Source of the DNA: Dethiothermospora halolimnae
Lineage (GTDB): Bacteria > Bacillota > Clostridia > Tissierellales > VENL01
DNA length: 64,000 bases
NCBI RefSeq assembly: GCF_037577855.1
Contig: NZ_JBAKFX010000003.1
Span: forward strand, 87,992 to 151,991
Direction: 5' to 3'
The translations under genes were made by a program, and so were the position numbers. A model generated the notes under the pieces. That model had not been told where the DNA came from and did no database searches. It saw only the letters and a program-made list of their open reading frames with translations. This document shows, piece after piece, positions 1 to 9,997 of this stretch; position 1 is the stretch's first letter; each line of letters opens with the position of its first letter.

Positions 1-2833
1 CATTAGTTGAAATATCATCATTCACTACATCTGATGTAGTTCCTAAGAAACCTTTTGGTAATGTAATTGATACGAATGTTCCTGATAAGTCATCACCATT
101 TGATTCGATTACTCCATCATCATCACTATCATAATACTTTTCTTCACCTTCAACTTTAACACCTGTTGGTAGGTCTTCACCGTTAATTGTGTATACTGTT
201 GAAGTAAATACATCAAGATCCATTTCAGTGCCGAATTGTACGTGTACTACATCCGAATCTGCTGTACCATCAATATCTAAGTCAACGTTATCATGTGCAT
301 CTGCCCATATAACTTGAGGCGCACCAGTTTCACTTGCAGCAGCTTCAATTGTTACATCATATTTTTCTGTTGCAGATGTATTTCCAATATCATCAGAAAT
401 AGATCTCACATATACTGTCCAGTTACCAGCTGTTAATTTGCTTGTATCTACTGGCTCAACTTCGAATGTTATATCATCATCAGTTAATGATGAAGCTACT
501 AATTTACCTTCAATAGTAGTTTTTAAGTCTTCACTAACAAATTCAAATGTTGGTACTGGTACTCCTGTACCTTGATATTGAGAAATTGTATCTTCAGCCG
601 TCATAAGAGTAGCTCCAGTATCGTCTACCATTTGAACAGGCTCGTTCATAGTTATTTCAACTTTCTTAAGTGGTGTTCCATCAGTATCGTATGATTGACT
701 AGCTGTAGTAATTGCTGGTTCTAAATCATCTATATTTAATTCGAATGACTCCACTTTGTCCGCAGCCATAGCAACTTCGTTTAAGTTAACTATTTCATCA
801 GTACCTGTACCAACCTTAACACTTATCTGTACATGGTTATTATCAGGTGTATAGTAATTTATGTTATTAGTATCAGTATCTAATTCTTCTGTCCAGTCCC
901 TATTCATCTCTAACAAATATTCATTGTCAGAAACTTTAGTTACAACCACACTATCTGCTGTTGTAGCATCATTAGCTGTTGGAATACTTTCAGCATACTT
1001 AATAGTATCATCAGCATTAGTTGGGTCAGCCTTTGATTGATATTTAAACTCAAAGTGATCTTTATCTAAGTCAGAACCATCTTTTGTTTGAACATCTGAA
1101 CTAAATACAACCCTGTATTGCTCTGGAGAATCCATGTATACTGTAGCTGTCGGAGCTGCAGGAGCCTCTGGAGTCATGAACTTGAATTCCTGAGTTGTCG
1201 CTTCGTTTTGTCCAGTTGTATCTGTTAATCCTGCATAATCGATCATGTCATATGCTTGAAGTAAGTTCATCTTTGGATTACCATCAGCATCTTCTTTAAA
1301 GTATCCCGCACCAGTAGCCGTTAATCTAATAGTCACATAATTTCTATTGTCATTATCAGTTTTATATACTTCTGTTGCATCTATTGTTTTGCTATCATCT
1401 AAGTCTCTACCAACCTTTACAAATGCAACATCTTCAGCTGCTAATTGGTGTCCATTAAGTACCCAGTTTCCAACTACTTCTGCAGTTGTAACTGATACAG
1501 GCTCAGTAAACTTAGTTACAATAGTTCTATAGTCAGGGGTTGATACACCTAATGCCTCTGGAGCATCCTTATCTACCAAGTTAAAGCTGTAGTTACTATC
1601 AATTAAGGTTCCGTCTACTCCTGAGTTAGTTGCTTTAATTGTTATCTCTTTATTATCATTTAATGCTTGACTTTCAAGTAATACTAATTTAACTGTATTA
1701 CCATCAACTTGAACTAAGTCTTCAATATTTCTGTATGAAAGCCCACCATCATCACTAATTTGAATGATAGTACTGTCATCTTCCCAGTCAGCATAAACTT
1801 TTTCAAAGTTAATGTCTTTATTAAACTTAACAAATATATCACTCGCACTGTCAGATTCAGCATAAGTTATAAATACTTTGTCACCCGTTTCTTGGTTACC
1901 ATCTACAGGTACATAGTTCATGGTTAATCTTTGGCTTTCACCAACGAATGATTCGTCAGCAGGCGCTTCAGCTATAGTAGCTACAATTGTATCTTGAATT
2001 GCTACTGCTGATGACATTGATGTTAACTGTACTGATGCAACACCCTTATCAAAAGCTACTGTTTCCTTAGCAAATTGAGCACCTTTCAATGATTGGAACT
2101 TCACAGTTCCTTCAAAACTTTCATCTTTAACCCCGTCTCTTAATACTGTAACAGTTACTATAGCATTATCAGCACCGTCAGCTGTTAATGTAGCATCTTC
2201 ATCATTTGTTGACATACTTAAGTTTAATCCAGCAATTGTTGTATCAAAAGCTAAGTCTGCTGAGCTATCTCCGTATGCTACTGTAAGAGTTCCTACTCCT
2301 GCCACTGCTGTACCAAGAGTTAATTTGTACTGTCCTTCAGTTGCAGTTGCAGCTATATTAGTAACAGCATACACTGCATCGTTACTATCGCTTACTGTGA
2401 ATTCACTACCTGCTGGTAAGTCAGCTGGTACATTAGCTAGTGTTACCGTAACTTCTGTTCCGTTAATAGCACTTACTGATTCAACTTGTAATTTTTCTCC
2501 TATCTTTTCCCCGTCTCCCGCTTCATATGTAGCGGTATTTCCGTTGGCATCTGTATATTCTATCTGCGCCAACTCACTAGCATCAACAATATCACCAGTC
2601 ATCGGGTTATATATCATTTCACCTAACTTAACATAAACTTCTTGACCTTTTAATGCCTCTACTACTTTTAAAGCGGCATCTGTATTATTATCCATGTACT
2701 CAATGTCATAAGCTAAGCCTTGATCATTTAATATAACAGTACCTGCATCACTGGCTGGTATAGCCGCAAAAGCAGTACCACTTAACATGGCTGTAGCCAA
2801 ACCAACACTAACTACTAATTTACCTTTTTTCAT
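1..2833 (-). CDS. Large secreted surface (S-layer-like) protein, 3' part beyond window
   Basis: The ATG at 2831-2833 follows a strong ribosome binding site (AAAGGAGG about 10 bases upstream). The frame stays open for about 944 codons to the left edge, so the C-terminus is missing. The product begins with a signal peptide (MKKGKLVVSVGLATAMLSG, then TAFAA). Behind it come long stretches rich in Thr, Val, Asp and Ala with repeated beta-strand-like segments typical of Ig-like surface modules; an acidic Asp/Gly loop is encoded near positions 100-135. No SLH domain is visible in the part present, so it could be a main S-layer subunit with its anchor elsewhere or in the missing part. It lies 96 bp downstream of an SLH protein gene on the same strand. 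Exported surface protein is secure; the exact role is inferred. Confidence 0.8.
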   Translation of the reverse strand, partial: MKKGKLVVSVGLATAMLSGTAFAAIPASDAGTVILNDQGLAYDIEYMDNNTDAALKVVEALKGQEVYVKLGEMIYNPMTGDIVDASELAQIEYTDANGNTATYEAGDGEKIGEKLQVESVSAINGTEVTVTLANVPADLPAGSEFTVSDSNDAVYAVTNIAATATEGQYKLTLGTAVAGVGTLTVAYGDSSADLAFDTTIAGLNLSMSTNDEDATLTADGADNAIVTVTVLRDGVKDESFEGTVKFQSLKGAQFAKETVAFDKGVASVQLTSMSSAVAIQDTIVATIAEAPADESFVGESQRLTMNYVPVDGNQETGDKVFITYAESDSASDIFVKFNKDINFEKVYADWEDDSTIIQISDDGGLSYRNIEDLVQVDGNTVKLVLLESQALNDNKEITIKATNSGVDGTLIDSNYSFNLVDKDAPEALGVSTPDYRTIVTKFTEPVSVTTAEVVGNWVLNGHQLAAEDVAFVKVGRDLDDSKTIDATEVYKTDNDNRNYVTIRLTATGAGYFKEDADGNPKMNLLQAYDMIDYAGLTDTTGQNEATTQEFKFMTPEAPAAPTATVYMDSPEQYRVVFSSDVQTKDGSDLDKDHFEFKYQSKADPTNADDTIKYAESIPTANDATTADSVVVTKVSDNEYLLEMNRDWTEELDTDTNNINYYTPDNNHVQISVKVGTGTDEIVNLNEVAMAADKVESFELNIDDLEPAITTASQSYDTDGTPLKKVEITMNEPVQMVDDTGATLMTAEDTISQYQGTGVPVPTFEFVSEDLKTTIEGKLVASSLTDDDITFEVEPVDTSKLTAGNWTVYVRSISDDIGNTSATEKYDVTIEAAASETGAPQVIWADAHDNVDLDIDGTADSDVVHVQFGTEMDLDVFTSTVYTINGEDLPTGVKVEGEEKYYDSDDDGVIESNGDDLSGTFVSITLPKGFLGTTSDVVNDDISTN

Positions 2834-2890
2834 TGTCAAGTTGCCTCCTTTATTATATATTATTACTAAATTAGCGAAAACTTTCTATTG

Positions 2891-2926
2891 TATAGAGATA
2901 AAGGCCTTTAAGCCTTTATCTCTATA
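2891..2926 (-). terminator. Hairpin between the SLH gene and the S-layer-like gene
   Basis: A perfect 15-bp inverted repeat (TATAGAGATAAAGGC and its complement, 6-nt spacer) starts four bases after the stop of the SLH gene. The following T-run is weak, so it may attenuate transcription or protect a 3' end rather than stop all readthrough. Confidence 0.45.
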
Positions 2927-2929
2927 ATA

Positions 2930-5900
2930 TTATTTATATTCTGGAGTATAACCGTCTTCGTCTCCAACGATGTTTCCATCTTTGTCAACAAGAACTATTT
3001 TAACTTCTTTATTAACCATAGTATCACTTTCAGCTCCCAAGTCATAAGGTCCTATTGCTTCACTTTGTCCTGCAAAGTATACCTTATATTGAGTAGCTTC
3101 AGCTGGAGCATTTTCTACTGAAACTGTAAGTGTTCCTACAGTGTCACCAATCTTTTTAGTAAATTCTGCAGTAACTTCAACATCCTCGCTACCACTATCA
3201 TCACTTTTTAACTCTTCTAGCTTAGCTTCTGCATCAGTAAGCTTTTCAAGAGTACTAGCTGATACTTTATCTTTTTGATCACTATCTAAAGCATCATATG
3301 CTTCTCTTGCAGCTACTATAGCATCTTCATCATCTAATGTTACTTTGTCTGCTTCTGGTAAATCATTAATTTTTTCATTAACGTTTTTAACATCTTTATC
3401 TACATCTTGATTATCCATGAACTCGTCGTATGCATCTTCATCTTCAAAGAATTCTACGTCGGTACCTTCGATGTCTCCATCTTCCCAATACTTAGCAGCT
3501 AGTATTTCGTCACCTTGTGCTAAATACTCGATACCATAACCAAAGTCTAATTCATAAAGATCTTCTTTACCATCATCATAGTAAACAAGTGCATCTCTGT
3601 CTACTCTATATTCTTTTTCAGTATATACGCCATCTTCATAAGTAGCGATAGTCAAGTATCTACCATCTCTATCTACTACCCAAGCATATCCTTCTTTTTC
3701 TTTATAGTTTAGAACATGACCTACCTTGTAGTAATCTTCTCTATCCATCTTAGAGTTTGATAATAATCTTATACCATCTTTACCTTTTTCAGTAAATACT
3801 ATTGGCATTTCTGCTTCTAACTCATCATAAGCATCTTCGTCATCTTCAACAATATAAGTTTTATTATCTTTCTCTCCAACTATATCAACAGTAATTTCTT
3901 TAGAGTCATCTTTTCTTTCCATTTCTGCGATGTAACCTTCATATATATCGTCACCTATAACTCCTTCGTAATCTTCAACGAATACTAATAGAGCTATATC
4001 ATGTTTTTGATCTTCATCAGCTACTACTAATACTTTAGGTTCTCCATCAACATCACTATCTGCAACGTCGTCCCAAGTTAATGCTTCTAACTCGTCATCA
4101 TCTTTATTTAGTTCTAGATAATCACTGTAGTTAATGTAAACTGATTCGCTATCATCATAGAATCTGTCTCCATTTTTTAACTCTACATTATCATCATCAA
4201 CATCGTCTAACTCTTTAGCATCTTTGATGTCATAAGCATCTAATATTTCTATTTCATCGCCATTTGAGTTTAAGTCATACTTAACGATAATACCTTCTTC
4301 TAACTCATCAACATCTATATCACTATCTGTATCATATTCATAAACTGCTTTAGCATCATTAGTATTCCAAAGTTTGATGCTGTGGTCACCAAATCTTTCG
4401 TCTACTCCTAATACAACACCATAGTTATCAGTAGTTGCCTCTACATCTGTGCTTAAGAATGCAACTCTACCTTTTAAGTCTCTATAAAGAGATACTTCTT
4501 CACCAAATACATCATCTAACTCTTTGTCTAAGTCAGTGTATCTGTGGATACCTTTAACATTATCCATTTCATCTTCAGTGTAAGCAAATTTAGAAGCTAC
4601 ATAGTAATCTTCGTCATCTACTGTTAATCTTGATCTTGTAAATCCAGAACTCTTTACACCTACTCTTACTTTATCGAATTCACCAGATACTATTCTTTCA
4701 GCATCCGCTACTAAGATTTCAGCTATATCATCATCTTCAGCATTTTCAGCGAAGTATATGATGTCATTTTCTTCTATATCTGAAAGCTCTATTTTTTCAC
4801 CATTTTCTCTATAAATATTAACTGTATCATAATCATCTAAATCTAATTCTTCATCATCATCTAAGTCTACACCAGCAGCTTGTTCATAGTCGATATCACC
4901 ATTGTAAGATAATACGTACTCTATCTTACTATCATCAGCATCAACGTCTTTAACTAACATATTAACTTTTTCTGGAACAAATACTTCCATAAATGTTATT
5001 TCGTCATTATTAGAAACAAGTTTTCTAGCAAACCCATATGAATAATCTGAATCAGTGTACTCATTATAAGTTGTATATGCTAATGACTCATCGTCATCAT
5101 CATCATACCATTCACCATCATCGTTTAAGTCTAAATCTACTTTTTCACCATTGATATATACAACAGCATTTTCGTCAAACTTAAAGTAGTCGTTTGCTTC
5201 CCAAACGTATATAGTACCGTCACCTTCATCATCATATGCTATAGTTCTATGGATATCACTTTCTTTAGTTTCCACTTGAGCATAAACTAATTTGTCATCA
5301 TCAAAGTATCCTGTGATTTCCGCTCCTATTAATAACTCAGGATCAATCATATCGCCTATTTCAACTTTGATATCTTCACCTTCGTCATATTCTTTATCAT
5401 CTATCTTTACATCATCTTTTATTGCTACTAATTCTAACTCATCACTATCTAGTGAATCATCTAATCTGCTATTAGCAACAACTCTTATGTTTTCAACTTT
5501 TGCTGAGTCTAATCTGTCTTCTAATAATGTTTCATCAGATACTATATAGTTAACTGTTCCACCTTCATAGTCCCTCACTTTTACTATCTTAGCATCTAAA
5601 GTATTATTTACTAATATAGCAACTGAACCTCTATCAGCATTTCCTGATGGAGCAAACTCTACATCATCAGTTAAGTCTAATTCAGCAGCTTTCGCTATAC
5701 AATTTTGTGGCCAATTACCTGGTAAATATTGATCTTTGTAACCTAATCCTCTAACTAACATTGTTACAGCTTGAGCATAAGTTACTTTTTCTGCTGGACG
5801 GAAAGTTCCATCTGGCATACCATTTACTATACCTTGACCAGCAGCTATATTTACATATCCAGCTGACCATCTTGTTGGAGCTACGTCACTAAACTCAGTT

Positions 5901-6172
5901 GTCACCTGTGCAGCTTCTGCAGCTTTTCCTAAGCCTAAAGCCTCAACAACTAATTTAGCAAATTGCTCTCTTGTTACATCAAGCTCTGGATGGTATTCTC
6001 CATCCTCCATACCATTCACTATCCCAAATGCTGCTAATCTTTTAACTGCTCTTACAACATCGTCATTTTCGATGTCTCCAGTTAGTTTAGCTGCATCGTC
6101 AGAAGCAAATGCAAAACTAAAACTTCCTAATACTAGCGCAAATACTAGCATTATTGATATAATTTTCTTCAT
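2930..6172 (-). CDS. SLH-domain surface protein, highly acidic (1080 aa)
   Basis: Signal peptide at residues 1-23 (FAFAS junction). Three SLH domains follow: about 30-82 (FGIVNGMEDGEYHPELDVTR), 90-145 (GIVNGMPDGTFRPAEKVTY) and a divergent third at about 150-200. SLH domains bind pyruvylated secondary cell wall polymers, so the protein should sit on the cell wall. The remaining 850 residues are very rich in Asp and Glu and look like repeated beta modules, as in calcium-binding S-layer proteins; no enzyme motif was recognised. The ATG has a good AGGAGG site. It is transcribed from a near-consensus promoter at 6318-6346 through a structured leader, and probably forms a surface-protein pair with the next gene downstream. 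Confidence 0.88.
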   Translation of the reverse strand: MKKIISIMLVFALVLGSFSFAFASDDAAKLTGDIENDDVVRAVKRLAAFGIVNGMEDGEYHPELDVTREQFAKLVVEALGLGKAAEAAQVTTEFSDVAPTRWSAGYVNIAAGQGIVNGMPDGTFRPAEKVTYAQAVTMLVRGLGYKDQYLPGNWPQNCIAKAAELDLTDDVEFAPSGNADRGSVAILVNNTLDAKIVKVRDYEGGTVNYIVSDETLLEDRLDSAKVENIRVVANSRLDDSLDSDELELVAIKDDVKIDDKEYDEGEDIKVEIGDMIDPELLIGAEITGYFDDDKLVYAQVETKESDIHRTIAYDDEGDGTIYVWEANDYFKFDENAVVYINGEKVDLDLNDDGEWYDDDDDESLAYTTYNEYTDSDYSYGFARKLVSNNDEITFMEVFVPEKVNMLVKDVDADDSKIEYVLSYNGDIDYEQAAGVDLDDDEELDLDDYDTVNIYRENGEKIELSDIEENDIIYFAENAEDDDIAEILVADAERIVSGEFDKVRVGVKSSGFTRSRLTVDDEDYYVASKFAYTEDEMDNVKGIHRYTDLDKELDDVFGEEVSLYRDLKGRVAFLSTDVEATTDNYGVVLGVDERFGDHSIKLWNTNDAKAVYEYDTDSDIDVDELEEGIIVKYDLNSNGDEIEILDAYDIKDAKELDDVDDDNVELKNGDRFYDDSESVYINYSDYLELNKDDDELEALTWDDVADSDVDGEPKVLVVADEDQKHDIALLVFVEDYEGVIGDDIYEGYIAEMERKDDSKEITVDIVGEKDNKTYIVEDDEDAYDELEAEMPIVFTEKGKDGIRLLSNSKMDREDYYKVGHVLNYKEKEGYAWVVDRDGRYLTIATYEDGVYTEKEYRVDRDALVYYDDGKEDLYELDFGYGIEYLAQGDEILAAKYWEDGDIEGTDVEFFEDEDAYDEFMDNQDVDKDVKNVNEKINDLPEADKVTLDDEDAIVAAREAYDALDSDQKDKVSASTLEKLTDAEAKLEELKSDDSGSEDVEVTAEFTKKIGDTVGTLTVSVENAPAEATQYKVYFAGQSEAIGPYDLGAESDTMVNKEVKIVLVDKDGNIVGDEDGYTPEYK

Positions 6173-6208
6173 TTTTCAAAGACCTCCTTAATAAAGTATA
6201 TAATTTTT

Positions 6209-6269
6209 CCCGAGGGGTTTCTTTAAAACCAGGTTAGAAAGTTACCCTCGGATGATACTTACCTAACCT
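6209..6269 (-). promoter_or_regulatory. Structured mRNA leader with interleaved helices (possible pseudoknot)
   Basis: On the minus strand AGGTTAG (6263-6269) pairs with CTAACCT (6231-6237), and CCGAGGGT (6244-6251) pairs with the ACCCCTCGGG arm (6209-6218). The order is 1-2-1'-2', which means either an H-type pseudoknot or two exclusive folds. It ends about 20 nt before the ribosome binding site. No known riboswitch consensus was recognised. Confidence 0.45.
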
Positions 6270-6317
6270 TTTTTTAGTTGGCACAGATTGATATATAAAA
6301 TCTGTATCCTAAATGTA

Positions 6318-6346
6318 ATTATAGCATTGACAATACTGCTCGTCAA
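6318..6346 (-). promoter_or_regulatory. Promoter of the SLH gene (TTGACG-17-TATAAT)
   Basis: The -35 TTGACG (6341-6346) and -10 TATAAT (6318-6323) are 17 bp apart, with a TG one base upstream of the -10 (extended -10). It fits a strong SigA promoter, as expected for an abundant surface protein, and predicts a leader of about 140 nt. Confidence 0.75.
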
Positions 6347-6488
6347 TGTAATTGAAACTAATGTAATGAAACTGTAATATTACTGTAGTAACCCCTTAGT
6401 TGTTTACTACAGTGATAATTATATATGATTTTATCTGGGATTACAATTACAGTTGTATTACAATTGCTTTTCAATGTAATTACATAGG

Positions 6489-6720
6489 GGTTGAGGGATT
6501 ACGAATCCCCCAACAACTTCGGTGGCTTTCAGGTTGAGGGATAGCGAATCCCCCAACAACTTCGGTGGCTTTCAGGTTGAGGAATTACGAATCCCCCAAC
6601 AACTTCGGTGGGCTTTCAGGTTGGGGGATTACGAATCCCCCAACAACTTCGGTGGGCTTTCAGGTTGGGGGATAGCGAATCCCTCGACAACCTCGGTGGG
6701 TTTTCGGGTTGGGGGATTGG
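6489..6720. repeat. Tandem repeat, five 43/44-bp units plus a partial one
   Basis: Units start near 6489, 6532, 6575, 6619 and 6663, with a partial unit at 6707. Each contains the hairpin GGGGGATTACGAATCCCCC (or a variant) followed by CAACAACTTCGGTGG. The same hairpin is scattered through other intergenic gaps. The 6173-6870 gap otherwise holds the SLH promoter and leader and the pyrG terminator; short open frames in it are repeat translations, not genes. Confidence 0.85.
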
Positions 6721-6785
6721 AAGTTTGCTGATAACAGAATGGTGTAAGACCTGAATATATTCAGACCCTAAATATATAAAATTAA

Positions 6786-6838
6786 AGGCCTGAATATATT
6801 CAGGCCTGACATACATGGACAGAGCTTTCTCTGTCCAT
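6786..6838 (-). terminator. Two hairpins downstream of pyrG
   Basis: ATGGACAGAG/CTCTGTCCAT (6815-6838) is followed on the minus strand by a perfect palindrome with GGCCTGAATATATTCAGGCC (6786-6807) and a TTTAATTTT tract. The second is the likelier intrinsic terminator of pyrG. Confidence 0.6.
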
Positions 6839-6870
6839 ATATGTTTATTTCATTTTTTTTGCTTTCTTCT

Positions 6871-8466
6871 TTACTTAAAGCTTGCTTTTATAAATTCTCT
6901 AAATAAGGGATGACTTCTTGTTGGTCTTGATTTAAACTCTGGGTGAAACTGGGCTGCAACAAACCATGGGTGGTCTTTTATTTCTACTATTTCAACTAAC
7001 CTTTCATCAGGTGAGAGCCCACTTATTATAAGGCCCTTTTCTATTAGTTTATCTCTATATTCATTATTAAATTCATATCTATGTCTATGTCTTTCATATA
7101 TTAATTCATCGTTATATGCTTCCATGGCCTTGGTATTTTCTTTTACTTTACATGGGTAAAGACCTAATCTCATAGTTCCACCCATTTCTTCTATATCTCT
7201 TTGTTCTGGCATTAGATCTATTACTGGATAGGGTGTTACTGGTTCTAGTTCCGAACTATGGGCTTCTTCTAATCCTAATACGTTTCTTGCAAACTCCACC
7301 ACTGCCATTTGCATGCCTAAGCATATCCCCAAAAATGGTACCTTGTTTTCTCTAGCATATTTTATAGCACATATTTTCCCTTCTATGCCTCTATCTCCAA
7401 AACCTCCTGGTACTAATATTCCGTCGGCATCCTTTAATATTTCACCACAATTTTCTTCATCTATCTTTTCTGAATGTATCCAATCTATGTATACTTCCAC
7501 ATCATTTGATATCCCTGCATGTCTTAAGGATTCTGCTACTGAAAGATATGCATCTTTTAGTTCCACATATTTTCCTACCAATGCGATGTTAACTTTTCCC
7601 TTTGGATTTTTTATTTTCCCAACTATTTCTTCCCAATGGGTTAAATCCTTCTTTTTGCATTTTAGATTTAAGTGATCTATCACTGCGTTAGGTAGTCCTT
7701 CCTTCTCTAATATAAGGGGAACTTCATAAAGGGTCTCCGCATCGGGGTTTTGGAATACATGTTTACTATCTAAGTCACAGAATAGTGCTATCTTATCTTT
7801 AAGTTCTTCTGATAAGTAGTGTTCTGTTCTACACACTAATATGTCGGGCTTTATACCTATACCCCTTAGTTCTTTTACACTATGTTGAGTAGGTTTTGTC
7901 TTTAGTTCTCCTGCCTTGGTTAAGTATGGTACTAATGTTACATGGATATACATTACATTTTCTTTACCCACATCATATTTTATTTGTCTTATGGCTTCTA
8001 AAAATGGTAAACTTTCTATGTCTCCTACTGTTCCACCTATTTCCGTTATAACCACATCTACTTCTTTCTCCTTTGCTACTCTAAACACCCTATCTTTTAT
8101 CTCATTTGTTATATGGGGTATAACCTGAACGGTGCCTCCAAGATAGGCACCTTTTCTTTCTTTATTTAATACTGACCAGTATATTTTCCCTGTTGTTACA
8201 TTGCTATTTTGGCTTAGGTTTATGTCTATAAATCTTTCATAATGTCCTAAGTCAAGGTCTGTTTCTGCTCCGTCTTCTGTTACATATACTTCTCCGTGCT
8301 GATATGGACTCATGGTTCCTGGATCTAGATTTATATAAGGATCAAATTTTTGTATCGTTACCTTTAACCCTCTACTTTTTAATAACTGACCCAAAGATGC
8401 TGCTGTTATACCTTTGCCTAGGGAAGATACAACGCCTCCTGTTATAAATATATATTTAGTGGTCAT
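6871..8466 (-). CDS. pyrG: CTP synthase
   Basis: Converts UTP, glutamine and ATP to CTP. The 531 residues match the usual length. The N-terminal synthetase domain (1-270) opens with the P-loop region GGVVSSLGKGI and includes the FDPYINLDPGTM segment; the C-terminal glutaminase domain has the nucleophile Cys382 (FLGICLGMQ) and the His508-Pro-Glu510 pair (FHPEF). The ATG has an AGGAGG-like site and the gene has its own near-consensus promoter. No GGGC initial transcribed sequence or leader terminator of the Bacillus pyrG attenuation type was seen. Gene identity is near certain. Confidence 0.98.
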   Translation of the reverse strand: MTTKYIFITGGVVSSLGKGITAASLGQLLKSRGLKVTIQKFDPYINLDPGTMSPYQHGEVYVTEDGAETDLDLGHYERFIDINLSQNSNVTTGKIYWSVLNKERKGAYLGGTVQVIPHITNEIKDRVFRVAKEKEVDVVITEIGGTVGDIESLPFLEAIRQIKYDVGKENVMYIHVTLVPYLTKAGELKTKPTQHSVKELRGIGIKPDILVCRTEHYLSEELKDKIALFCDLDSKHVFQNPDAETLYEVPLILEKEGLPNAVIDHLNLKCKKKDLTHWEEIVGKIKNPKGKVNIALVGKYVELKDAYLSVAESLRHAGISNDVEVYIDWIHSEKIDEENCGEILKDADGILVPGGFGDRGIEGKICAIKYARENKVPFLGICLGMQMAVVEFARNVLGLEEAHSSELEPVTPYPVIDLMPEQRDIEEMGGTMRLGLYPCKVKENTKAMEAYNDELIYERHRHRYEFNNEYRDKLIEKGLIISGLSPDERLVEIVEIKDHPWFVAAQFHPEFKSRPTRSHPLFREFIKASFK

Positions 8467-8511
8467 CGGGGACTCCTCCTTCGTTTTCTCCGTTTATTAT
8501 ATAACTACATC

Positions 8512-8540
8512 ATTTTATCCTATAGTGTATTATCTGTCAA
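8512..8540 (-). promoter_or_regulatory. pyrG promoter (TTGACA-17-TAAAAT)
   Basis: The consensus -35 TTGACA (8535-8540) is 17 bp from -10 TAAAAT (8512-8517), within the 99-bp gap after the upstream protease gene. pyrG can therefore be expressed apart from the surface-protein group. Confidence 0.75.
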
Positions 8541-8565
8541 CGATAAGACTTTTATCCCTTATTGC

Positions 8566-9975
8566 CTATTTCCTTCCCTTAATTAGTACCTCTATTGCCT
8601 TATCCTTTTGAAGGTCTTTTTTGTTATTTTGTAAGTATTTTGCTAGGGTGCTATCTAACATTTGTTTTGTAGTTTTATCTATTATACCATTGTCTTTTAT
8701 TCCATTGTCCCTTTGAAATTTTCTTAATGATTTATAAGTTTTTTCATCATATATACCATCACATTTATCTATATCATACCCCATTATATCAAGTAGTTCT
8801 TCTGCTGCTAATACATCAAGGCCTACTGAGTTTAGTTTGTAGTCTTTATTAAAATCAAAGTTTGGTATTCTTACTAGCCTTTCTTGGATACTAGCCAATA
8901 GATCATCAACAAGTATATCGGGGTTTACCCCAATTTTATTTATTGACTCTTTATTTGGACCTAAATATTCTGACATAGTAAGTTTTATCCCGTCTCCATT
9001 TTTTAGAGGTACTATTCTCTGTACTACCCCTTTGCCATAGGTTGTTTCACCTATTAGAGTTCCTGCCTTTCTATCCTTTATTGCTGCTGCAAATATCTCT
9101 GATGCACTGGCACTTTCACTATTGATTAACACTGCTATATTATATTTATTTTTATTTAGATTTGATTTATATGTTTCCATACTACCATCTGGCTCTTTTA
9201 TATGGACTATCGGTCCTTTAGGTATAAATAATCTTGATACAGATATAACTTGTTTTAAATATCCCCCTGGGTTATATCTAAGGTCTATTATTATATCTTT
9301 TATATTTTCTTTATCAAATAAATCTAATGCTTCTTTTATATGTTTATATGTTTGCTTATTAAACTCTGATAGTTCTATATAGCCTATGTTATTTTCCATT
9401 ATATTATATTTTACTGGATTAAGCTCTATTACTTCCCTTTTTATATTGAAATATAAGGTTTTATTTATACCATCTCTTTTTATTCCAAGCTTTACTTCTG
9501 TACCTTCTTCTCCCAATAGTAGGTCCATAAAATCTTTAATATCATAGCCCTTTACATCTACTTGGTCTACAGTTTCTATTTTATCTCCTGGCTTTATACC
9601 AACTTTTTGCGATGGACTATTTTTTATTGGTGCTATAACTGTTATATAATCACCTTCTTTTTTTATTCTTATTCCAACTCCAACAAACTCCCCTGATACA
9701 TCTTTTATTAACTTAGCAAATTCTTCTTTAGTGTAGTAATCACTATATTTGTCTAATTCACTAAATATACCCTTTATTGCTCCTTCTATTAATTGTTCTT
9801 TTTTTACATCATAAAGATAATGTTTATCTACAAATTCTATCATTCCCTTTATATATGATAATTCCTCATCGGTTACTTGCTCATAACTATCCTCTACTGC
9901 AAATACACTCTGAATGGGTATTATCACTAAAGTTAGTACTAGCATTAATGATATTATTCTTGTTTTTTTATTCAT
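8566..9975 (-). CDS. C-terminal processing peptidase (S41, CtpA type) with peptidoglycan-binding domain
   Basis: Exported serine protease. Signal peptide at 1-26, then a PDZ domain at about 85-165 (SPSQKVGIKPGDKI), the S41 catalytic core at about 185-355 with the Ser nucleophile in NSESASASEIF and the Lys in TYGKGVV, and a C-terminal peptidoglycan-binding type 1 domain at about 385-450 (LLDIMGYDIDKCDGIYDEKT). This is the usual Gram-positive CtpA/CtpB layout. It lies 22 bp downstream of an SLH protein gene and is probably the last gene of the surface operon, so it may process surface or sporulation proteins; that target is inferred. Confidence 0.93.
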   Translation of the reverse strand: MNKKTRIISLMLVLTLVIIPIQSVFAVEDSYEQVTDEELSYIKGMIEFVDKHYLYDVKKEQLIEGAIKGIFSELDKYSDYYTKEEFAKLIKDVSGEFVGVGIRIKKEGDYITVIAPIKNSPSQKVGIKPGDKIETVDQVDVKGYDIKDFMDLLLGEEGTEVKLGIKRDGINKTLYFNIKREVIELNPVKYNIMENNIGYIELSEFNKQTYKHIKEALDLFDKENIKDIIIDLRYNPGGYLKQVISVSRLFIPKGPIVHIKEPDGSMETYKSNLNKNKYNIAVLINSESASASEIFAAAIKDRKAGTLIGETTYGKGVVQRIVPLKNGDGIKLTMSEYLGPNKESINKIGVNPDILVDDLLASIQERLVRIPNFDFNKDYKLNSVGLDVLAAEELLDIMGYDIDKCDGIYDEKTYKSLRKFQRDNGIKDNGIIDKTTKQMLDSTLAKYLQNNKKDLQKDKAIEVLIKGRK

Positions 9976-9997
9976 ATATGATACACTCCCTTTTTAT

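Noticed and set aside
6173..6310. Known riboswitch in the SLH leader
   Set aside because: No match by eye to c-di-GMP, preQ1, SAM or other consensus cores; only the interleaved helices are supported.
6522..6816. Short open frames on both strands between the SLH gene and pyrG
   Set aside because: They are translations of the 43/44-bp repeat with repeating peptide and no start signals.
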